Positions 53,381-59,057 of a DNA stretch of 59,057 bases are shown one piece after another. The position numbers were made by a program, and so were the translations under genes. The stretch lies in contig JAROAZ010000034.1 in assembly GCA_029432775.1 (NCBI GenBank), positions 1-59,057 of the forward strand, written 5' to 3'. This DNA is from Pontiellaceae bacterium B12227 (GTDB lineage: Bacteria; Verrucomicrobiota; Kiritimatiellia; Kiritimatiellales; Pontiellaceae). Numbering within the stretch: the first letter of the stretch is position 1; every line of letters starts with the position of its first letter. The notes beneath the pieces are model-generated. The model worked only from the letters and a program-made list of their open reading frames with translations, did not search any database and had not been told where the DNA came from.

Positions 53381-54736
53381 CTATTTCTTTTTCTTACGGG
53401 CTTTCGACAAAGCAGATGGGCTGGGTTCCGTTGGAAGGCTCTGCTTCCATGCATCCAGCTTTTCAGACAGTTTTTGTACGACTTCAGGATATTTCTCCGC
53501 CAGATCGTTCTTTTCCGCCCAATCCATTTCCAGATCGTACAGCTCCATCTTCTGTGTCTCCCGGTTGACCAGCAGCTTCCACTTCCCATCACGGACACCG
53601 AGCGAAGGCCAGGTATAGGCCTGGTTATCCCCGCCGCGCCATTCCCAGAAGATCGGTTTTGTTCTCGTAAACTTTTCCCCCTTGAAAGCAGCCATCGCAC
53701 TTTCTCCGTCGGGCTTGTAGTTTGCCGGAAGTGCAACGCCCGCGGCTTCAAGGAACGTCGGCAGCAGATCAACGGCCGTAACGATGGAGGTCGTGTCGGT
53801 TTTTCCTGCGGGCACCACTCCGGGCCAGCGGACAACGAAGGGCACACGAATGCCGCCAGCAAAGAGGGAGCGCTTCTCCCCCTTCAACCCTCCGGTTTCT
53901 CCGACGGAATAGAATTTACCAAGCCCCTGCCCCTTGTGGTCTTTGCTGTTGTCAGAATGCTCGGGGCCGTTGTCGGTGGAAAAAACAACGAGGGTGTTTT
54001 GGTCAATATTCAGCTCTTTCAGAAGTTTCAGAATGCGGCCGACGGCCTCGTCGCCTTCAGCAATGATGGATGCATACACCTGCTCGGCTTCTTCCAAGTG
54101 TTGGAACTTTTCCATGAACCGCTTCTGCGGCAGATGCGGCGTATGCGCTTCATGAAGCCAGAGGTTGATGAAGAAAGGCTTGTCCTTAAACTCCCGGATA
54201 AACTGTTCAGCATGGTCTACTCCAATGGAACCGCCCTTCGGGATTTCATTTTTCTTTGATCCGTTGAAGGTGGCGAAGCGATCATAGCCATAGGCATCTT
54301 CCGTGGGCGAGTCACCGACACTCCCCAGATGCCACTTGCCAAAATGCCCGGTTGTATAGCCTGCTTCTTTCAGCATACGCGGCAGCATGGGCGCCTTCGG
54401 ATCGAGCCAATCAGCCATGCCCCGTTTGATGTGGGCTTTAATGCCCTGAAAATGCTGATGAATTGAGTGCCTTGCCGGAAACTGACCGGTCATTACGGCC
54501 ACACGGCTCGGCGAACAGACCGGGCTGTTTACGGTAAAGTTTGCAAAGTCGATCCCCTCTTCTGCCATGCGGTCAAGGTGCGGGGTCTGGCAGAACGTGC
54601 TGCCGTGCTTCCCCATGTCGCCATAGCCCCAGTCATCTGCAAAGATGAAGATGATGTTCGGCCTGCTCTGAAGTACGCCGGAAAAAGCCGACTGAACGAA
54701 AAAGCCGAATAGAGCTGCAGTAATCATGTGTTTCAT
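53381..54736 (-). CDS. Exported sulfatase (CSPSR)
   Basis: Type I sulfatase of 451 aa with signal peptide MKHMITAALFGFFVQSAFSG. The metal site is NIIFIFADDWGYGD, the activation motif C-S-P-S-R (Cys74) precedes VAVMTGQFPAR, and further signatures are TGHFGKWHLGS, VVFSTDNGPEHSDNSKD and GGIRVPFVVRWPG. The C-terminus is very basic (KARKKKK), like the sulfatase at 6096. It is the fifth sulfatase of the window and closest in motif style to the one at 17509. It lies 26 bases after the SGNH hydrolase gene, so desulfation and deacylation are probably expressed together. A loose palindrome copy is at 54092-54106. Confidence 0.94.
   Translation of the reverse strand: MKHMITAALFGFFVQSAFSGVLQSRPNIIFIFADDWGYGDMGKHGSTFCQTPHLDRMAEEGIDFANFTVNSPVCSPSRVAVMTGQFPARHSIHQHFQGIKAHIKRGMADWLDPKAPMLPRMLKEAGYTTGHFGKWHLGSVGDSPTEDAYGYDRFATFNGSKKNEIPKGGSIGVDHAEQFIREFKDKPFFINLWLHEAHTPHLPQKRFMEKFQHLEEAEQVYASIIAEGDEAVGRILKLLKELNIDQNTLVVFSTDNGPEHSDNSKDHKGQGLGKFYSVGETGGLKGEKRSLFAGGIRVPFVVRWPGVVPAGKTDTTSIVTAVDLLPTFLEAAGVALPANYKPDGESAMAAFKGEKFTRTKPIFWEWRGGDNQAYTWPSLGVRDGKWKLLVNRETQKMELYDLEMDWAEKNDLAEKYPEVVQKLSEKLDAWKQSLPTEPSPSALSKARKKKK
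54092..54106. repeat. 15-bp palindrome, loose form (inside sulfatase)
   Basis: The sequence is TTCCAAGTGTTGGAA, encoding K-F-Q-H-L-E, a third codon phase. Confidence 0.4.
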
Positions 54737-54762
54737 GTTCTCGTCCCTCGCCTAGTATGTTC

Positions 54763-55548
54763 CTACTTTTGATTTGTGAACGCATTAAGTATGATGCGCG
54801 CCACCTCTTCACCCTGTGCCTGACGGCCGGCATCATTGTAGTGAACATCGCCCGGTTTTACCCACCAGTCGGAATGATGTGGTTTCGTGAATGCGTACAG
54901 ATCGTTGAGGACAATTTCTGGATAACGTTTCAACACTTCAAGCGCTGCCTGATTGTACTTCTGCGCATCGCCTGCAAACCGCCCCGCCGCCCCTCCCGGA
55001 ACCGGAGTGGTAGTTGCAAAAACCAGCACGGCGTCGGGTGCCAGTTTTTTGAGATACAATACAATCTCAGTCAGGTTCTTTTTATAGGTTTCCAGCGAAG
55101 CGACCTGTTTGCCGTTTTCCTTATCAAGCTTTTTACCCGACAGGTATTTCAGGTCATGCAGCCCTACGTTGAAGTGAATCACATCCCAATTAAAATCCCA
55201 TGAGCCGTCGAGCTGCACATCCTGCATGACAGCCTGCATTTTTGACATACCCGCAATGAATGATCCGGAATTGCTGCCATTGCGGTACAGGCGATATACA
55301 TTTGCCTTGTTCTTCAACTGATGCCGTACGCGCTGGGTGTAATGGATGGATATCGAATCACCGTAGATCAGTACATTGGGCAGAGTCGGATCGTTCTGCA
55401 CAAACGCGAACTCCGGACGTTTTGCGAATCTCGGCCCCACCAGCTTATACCACGCATCCTCCGCCCGGCTCACACTCTCTACGCCAAAAGAAGCCGTTCC
55501 CGCTGCAAATATGAAACCCGCCAACGCCATTCGTTTTATTTGCCTCAT
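54763..55548 (-). CDS. Exported SGNH/GDSL-type hydrolase
   Basis: 261 aa with signal peptide MRQIKRMALAGFIFAAGTASFG. The SGNH blocks are visible: block I LIYGDSISIHY (Ser65), block III-like HFNVGLHDLKYLSG with the Asn, and block V PGDVHYNDAG (Asp234, His236). Such enzymes remove acyl groups, often acetyl esters from polysaccharides. The position before a sulfatase suggests that it deacetylates a sulfated glycan so that the next enzyme can act, but the substrate is inferred only from context. The gene is followed after 26 bases by the sulfatase at 53381. The next gene upstream ends at 55681 with its own terminator, so this is probably the first gene of a two-gene operon. Confidence 0.87.
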   Translation of the reverse strand: MRQIKRMALAGFIFAAGTASFGVESVSRAEDAWYKLVGPRFAKRPEFAFVQNDPTLPNVLIYGDSISIHYTQRVRHQLKNKANVYRLYRNGSNSGSFIAGMSKMQAVMQDVQLDGSWDFNWDVIHFNVGLHDLKYLSGKKLDKENGKQVASLETYKKNLTEIVLYLKKLAPDAVLVFATTTPVPGGAAGRFAGDAQKYNQAALEVLKRYPEIVLNDLYAFTKPHHSDWWVKPGDVHYNDAGRQAQGEEVARIILNAFTNQK

Positions 55549-55629
55549 TGTTCAACTCATCCTTCGTGTACTGCGTGGTTTCTCTTAGTTAAAGCCTGCC
55601 CGGCAACTGCAAACCAAGGCAGAATTTCA

Positions 55630-55660
55630 CAAAAAAACCGCCCCACAACAGGCGGCTTTT
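55630..55660 (-). terminator. Intrinsic terminator of the PEP-CTERM gene
   Basis: On the minus strand a CCGCC/GGCGG stem with an eight-base loop is followed by TTTTTTT. It starts about 20 bases after the stop codon at 55681. This is the best classical terminator in the window. Confidence 0.75.
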
Positions 55661-55680
55661 CATCCTAAGAAAACAAACGA

Positions 55681-56367
55681 TTACATCATGAATCTGCGAC
55701 GGATAAACAACACCCCGAATCCAGATGCGGCGATCATTCCCAGCGTGGCCGGTTCCGGAATGGTATACGCGACCTGCAATCCAGTTACGGCCCATCTGTT
55801 TCTGGAGCTGGTGTTGTCATTCTCAATATACAAATCGGTTTCCGGAGAGCTGTAATTACTTTGACCAGTCAGATCATGCGTATAGGGAGTCCCAGTGGCA
55901 TCGAGGTTGATCTGTTCAGTATTGTTTCCAAAGCCATCAAAAGAGATAAGTGCACCATCCTGAGCGTTATTAACAGCAGTAAAAGTAAGGCTCGTGAATC
56001 TCAACCCGGCAATATCGCCGATCACGACCCCGGAACCATTCGCATTGAAGTTGGCAATAGAAAGACCGGTAAATGACAAGCCTTCCCCGTCATTACCCTC
56101 CAGCGTGACATAATGGGTTGCAATATCCCCATCAGAGCCTACGCCAATCTGGGTTCCTGTCGAGCTGGCGAACGGATTCGAGGTGGGCGCCATGGCCTCA
56201 ATCGTGTAGGTAATATCGAACGTAGCGCCGAGGTAGGATTGAGAGGTCAGGATCGCGGTCGCACTCGAATAGTTGCCGACAGCCGGCAAATCAAGATCAA
56301 CGATTGCCGCCTGCGCGGCCCCCGCCGTCAGTAGACAAACGCTCAATAAACTCACTGCTTTCTTCAT
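55681..56367 (-). CDS. PEP-CTERM sorting-signal protein
   Basis: 228 aa with signal peptide MKKAVSLLSVCLLTAGAAQA and ribosome binding site CAGGAG. The C-terminus has the full PEP-CTERM tripartite signal: IPEPATLG, a hydrophobic segment (MIAASGFGVLFI) and a basic end (RRRFMM). In the exosortase/PEP-CTERM system such a tail directs cleavage and surface attachment or release. The mature domain (about 21-200) begins DLDLPAVGNYSSA and is homologous over its whole length to the N-terminal domain of the 742-aa protein encoded just upstream, which has a different C-terminus. The motif GTQIGVGSDGD is nearly identical in both. No exosortase gene is in the window. An 18-bp palindrome lies 94 bp upstream of the start. 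Confidence 0.88.
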   Translation of the reverse strand: MKKAVSLLSVCLLTAGAAQAAIVDLDLPAVGNYSSATAILTSQSYLGATFDITYTIEAMAPTSNPFASSTGTQIGVGSDGDIATHYVTLEGNDGEGLSFTGLSIANFNANGSGVVIGDIAGLRFTSLTFTAVNNAQDGALISFDGFGNNTEQINLDATGTPYTHDLTGQSNYSSPETDLYIENDNTSSRNRWAVTGLQVAYTIPEPATLGMIAASGFGVLFIRRRFMM

Positions 56368-56461
56368 TTCTTTCTCCTGTTTCTTCAGATGTGCCCGCCG
56401 GAATTACCCGATTTTTTTTCAAATTTGAGCATCGAATTTACCATTTCCTCATAACCCGCCT

Positions 56462-56479
56462 ATCCCAATTTATTGGGAT
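56462..56479. promoter_or_regulatory. 18-bp palindromic operator-like site, perfect copy
   Basis: The sequence is ATCCCAATTTATTGGGAT, 94 bp upstream of the PEP-CTERM start codon. Flanked by GCCT on the left and GCC on the right, like the copies at 27828 and 58892. Confidence 0.65.
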
Positions 56480-56507
56480 GCCGAAAAGCGCATTATTACG
56501 GTGGTTC

Positions 56508-56533
56508 CGGACACCCCGAATGCGGGGTGTCCG
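56508..56533. terminator. Hairpin downstream of the 742-aa protein gene
   Basis: Perfect 11-bp stem CGGACACCCCG/CGGGGTGTCCG with a four-base loop, 31 bases after the stop codon at 56565. The T-run (ATTTTTC) is on the plus-strand side, exactly as in the hairpin after the paralogous gene at 25089. Confidence 0.55.
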
Positions 56534-56564
56534 ATTTTTCAAAGCTCTATTATTGAGTGAACGG

Positions 56565-58793
56565 TTATTCACTCAGCTTGTAGAACAACCGGGACTCGCC
56601 ACCGATGGCATTGGTAACCGGCGAAGATGCATTCTCAATGGCCACACCCCAGTTCGGAAGAGCGAGGTTCGCGTTGGTCAGCACGTCGAAAGCATAACCG
56701 CCTTCCCAGGAGAAGATCAGGTCGCCGCCGGAAGCAACAGAACTGATGACCGGAGTCGGAGTAACAGCAGGAGTTTCCGTGCCGAGCAGTACAACATCAT
56801 CAAGTCCCATCGCGAGGGTGGTCCATACATTATTTCTCTGGCCGCTCATGGACCACACAAAGGTCACGGTGGTGTCGGTGAGGCCGCTCAGTCCTGTCAG
56901 GGCAATGTCGCCGGAATTCTCTGTAGCGTATGAGCGTATGGCAGCCTGATAACCGCCTGTCGTCGTATTATTGGTAACTCCGCCGGCAATGGTATAGAAC
57001 GTCCAGTCAAAGTTGGTGGCAAGGCGGAAATTATTCCGATAGGAGGTATCAAACTTGATACTTGTAAGATCCAGGGTCGCCGTATCATCAATCGTTATAT
57101 CAAACGTGATGAGATGAGGAACCCCGCGGTCACACACCGTGGCCTCCACCGTTTGCCCGGCGCTGGTTTCTGCAATGCGTCCGTAGTTGACATCGGATTC
57201 TGTCAGATCAAGAACGCTGACCGTAACCCCGGCTCCGAACGAGTTCACATCGGGCGCGGAATAGACAATATTATTCGTCTCACCAACAATGTTCGCCGGC
57301 GTTTCAAACGTGTACTCCAGACTTTTTGCATTCGTCGAGAGTACTTCAATGGTGACGGTGGCCATTGCGCTGGTCGCCAGCCCGTCGTTGACCGTATAGG
57401 TGAAGCTGTCGGTTCCTGTATACCCCGCCGTCGGTGTGTAGGTCAGCTCCGGGGCTGTGCCGCTCAATGAACCGGTGAGCATTGAAGTATCCACGATATA
57501 GGTGAGATTGCTCGGCCCATTATCCGGATCATTCGCAGACAGCGTAAACACCAGGTTGGTATCCGGCAGCATCTGCAAACTCTGATCGTTGGCGACAGGG
57601 AGTTCATTCGTCACCGTAAGCGATACGATGGCCGCTATACTGGTTGAATATCCGTCGAAAACGGCAAAGGTAAAGCTGTCCGCACCCTCGTAAACGGCGG
57701 ACGGAGGCGTGTAGGTCCAGGTATTCGTATCGCCGGATAGACTTCCGCCGTTCTCCGTGATCGTGTTCGACACAATATAGGTCAGGTTGCTCGGTCCGCC
57801 ATCCGGATCTGTGCCGGCCAGCGTAATGACCAGATCGGTATCAGGAAAGACCTGTTGACTCTGCGCCGTAGCAATGGGGACCTCATTTGTTACAGTGATC
57901 GATACGGTGGCCGGTTCGCTGTTAGTATCTCCGTCATTAACCGTGAATGTGAAGCTGTCTGCTCCCTGGTATCCGTTGGTCGGGGTGTAAGTCCAACTGT
58001 TCGTTACACCAACGAACAGGCCATTAGTCGGATAATCAACCACATTATATGTCAGGTTGCTTCCTTCCGGATCCGATCCGGTCAGCGTGATGACGGATCC
58101 GGCATCGGGGAAGACCGTCACACTTTGTTCATCGGCAACCGGAGGCAGGTTAAAGTCCAACGACGCGTCAACCGATGCAATAAGCCCGGCAACAGCCCAC
58201 CGGTCTGCAGAGTTTGCACTGTCGTTCTTGATAAACAGATCCGGTGCCGGAACGGTGTAATTGGCCAGCGCAGTCAGGTCGAGCGTATACGTAGGCGTAA
58301 CGCCACCACCATAAAGCGTGAAATTCACCGAGTTGGTCCCGAAGTCGGTAAAAGAGACCGCGATACCGTCTTTGGTGTTAGCCGCATTATTTACCGTAAG
58401 ACCTGTAAATCTAAGGTCGGCAATATCGCTGAGTTCGATTCCGCTGGCGTTCGCAACAAAATTACTGATTGAGAGGCCGGCAAATGACAAACCTTCCCCG
58501 CCATCCCCTTCAATGGTGGTATAATGCGTTGGAAGATCCGCATCCGAACCCACTCCGATCTGGGTGCCGGTCGAACGGGCAAATGAATTTGAACCTGCAG
58601 CAATGGAATCGATCGTGTACACCAGATCGAATGTCGCACCATAGAACGACTGCGGACTCACGATCACGGTTGCATTTGAATAAGAGCCATCCATCGGCAG
58701 GTCGAGGTCGAAAGCCAGCTCCACCGCCTGCGCGGTTCCTGCCAGCAGAATCCCCGCCAGCGCCACTATGATTCCTAACTGTCTTTTTTTCAT
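56565..58793 (-). CDS. Exported cadherin-repeat protein
   Basis: 742 aa, ATG preceded by GGAGG; signal peptide MKKRQLGIIVALAGILLAG matches those of the proteins at 25089 and 31636. The N-terminal domain (about 24-215) is homologous to the whole mature PEP-CTERM protein encoded next. Three cadherin-like repeats follow (about 216-480; for example GADSFTFTVNDGDTNS), then a module shared with the protein at 34210 (about 485-670, YTFETPANIVGETNNIVY) and a C-terminal module (LIFSWEGGYAFDVLTNANL) nearly the same as that of the protein at 25089. No catalytic motif is seen; a surface-binding function is the simplest reading. Confidence 0.83.
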   Translation of the reverse strand: MKKRQLGIIVALAGILLAGTAQAVELAFDLDLPMDGSYSNATVIVSPQSFYGATFDLVYTIDSIAAGSNSFARSTGTQIGVGSDADLPTHYTTIEGDGGEGLSFAGLSISNFVANASGIELSDIADLRFTGLTVNNAANTKDGIAVSFTDFGTNSVNFTLYGGGVTPTYTLDLTALANYTVPAPDLFIKNDSANSADRWAVAGLIASVDASLDFNLPPVADEQSVTVFPDAGSVITLTGSDPEGSNLTYNVVDYPTNGLFVGVTNSWTYTPTNGYQGADSFTFTVNDGDTNSEPATVSITVTNEVPIATAQSQQVFPDTDLVITLAGTDPDGGPSNLTYIVSNTITENGGSLSGDTNTWTYTPPSAVYEGADSFTFAVFDGYSTSIAAIVSLTVTNELPVANDQSLQMLPDTNLVFTLSANDPDNGPSNLTYIVDTSMLTGSLSGTAPELTYTPTAGYTGTDSFTYTVNDGLATSAMATVTIEVLSTNAKSLEYTFETPANIVGETNNIVYSAPDVNSFGAGVTVSVLDLTESDVNYGRIAETSAGQTVEATVCDRGVPHLITFDITIDDTATLDLTSIKFDTSYRNNFRLATNFDWTFYTIAGGVTNNTTTGGYQAAIRSYATENSGDIALTGLSGLTDTTVTFVWSMSGQRNNVWTTLAMGLDDVVLLGTETPAVTPTPVISSVASGGDLIFSWEGGYAFDVLTNANLALPNWGVAIENASSPVTNAIGGESRLFYKLSE

Positions 58794-58849
58794 GTTCCAT
58801 TCCTCCAGTTGGTACTTCCCTGTATATGACTAATAAGGCAAACGCCTTC

Positions 58850-58909
58850 TCCGATTGTTGAAACACACTATGCAATCCTGAGAATCTGCCTATCCCAATT
58901 TTTGGGGAT
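58850..58909 (-). promoter_or_regulatory. Leader cassette with 18-bp palindrome
   Basis: The palindrome ATCCCAATTTTTGGGGAT (58892-58909) and the box CAACAATCGGA (minus strand, 58860-58850) match the cassettes before the genes at 25089 and 31636. The palindrome is 98 bp from the start codon. Confidence 0.6.
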
Positions 58910-59057
58910 GCCGCGCCAACACCTTCCGCCTTCGGGTGGGAGATGTTGAAAACCCTAAACCCAAAAGACCCAAGCACTAATAAACTCGAATAAACAACAG
59001 GAAATATTCCAACCAAGCATCAGCCTGTTCAAGATTGATCCTTTTGGGTGGAGGGCG

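Noticed and set aside
1..59057. SusC/SusD pair, sulfatase-maturating enzyme, exosortase, tRNA, rRNA, transposase or integrase
   Set aside because: I looked for their characteristic motifs in the open frames and found none.

Overview
The window looks like a chromosomal segment of a marine, polysaccharide-degrading member of the PVC superphylum, most like Kiritimatiellota of the Pontiella type. This placement is an inference. It rests on many formylglycine sulfatases beside GH29 fucosidases, no SusC/SusD pair, a PEP-CTERM protein, and very large exported proteins built from cadherin-like, LamG-like and beta-helix modules with a shared 'DGYDNLxEYALGMNPTN' C-terminal region. No tRNA, rRNA, CRISPR array, insertion sequence or prophage gene was seen.

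Layout. Positions 1-6 kb hold a secreted alpha/beta hydrolase (minus strand), a DEAD-box RNA helicase and an S9 peptidase (both plus). Every other gene is on the minus strand. From 17.3 kb down to 6.1 kb runs a tight seven-gene cluster: GH43-like enzyme, sulfatase, GH29, GH29, GH43-CBM6-GH43 fusion, sulfatase, sulfatase. From 25.0 to 17.5 kb a second cluster holds GH29, a 986-aa exported protein of unknown function, a GHL15-like glycosidase and a sulfatase. From 53.3 to 25.1 kb lie eight exported proteins of 530 to 1730 aa: three parallel beta-helix proteins, two giants with an embedded GHL15-like domain, two LamG/cadherin proteins and a protein with an internal tandem duplication. From 55.5 to 53.4 kb an SGNH hydrolase is paired with a sulfatase. 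From 58.8 to 55.7 kb lie a cadherin-like protein and a short PEP-CTERM protein with a homologous N-terminal domain.

Together the enzymes (five sulfatases, three GH29, a double GH43, a GH43-like protein, three GHL15-like domains, beta-helix proteins) suggest stepwise desulfation and debranching of a sulfated, fucose-containing glycan such as fucoidan. The giant proteins may bind or process the polymer at the cell surface. No sulfatase-maturating enzyme and no transporter is in the window.

The most unexpected signals are at DNA level. A 15-bp interrupted palindrome, TTCCA-N5-TGGAA (tight form TTCCAATnnCTGGAA), occurs 17 times, both between genes and inside genes in all three codon phases; between genes it forms arrays with an exact 17-bp pitch. 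An 18-bp palindrome of the form ATCCCAATTTATTGGGAT sits 55-118 bp upstream of five start codons. A third repeat, containing TATCGCCGGAAAAGGGTA, recurs between genes. At protein level, an unnamed module of about 210 aa recurs eight times in six exported proteins, and two C-terminal module types appear to stand in for the usual PEP-CTERM tail.
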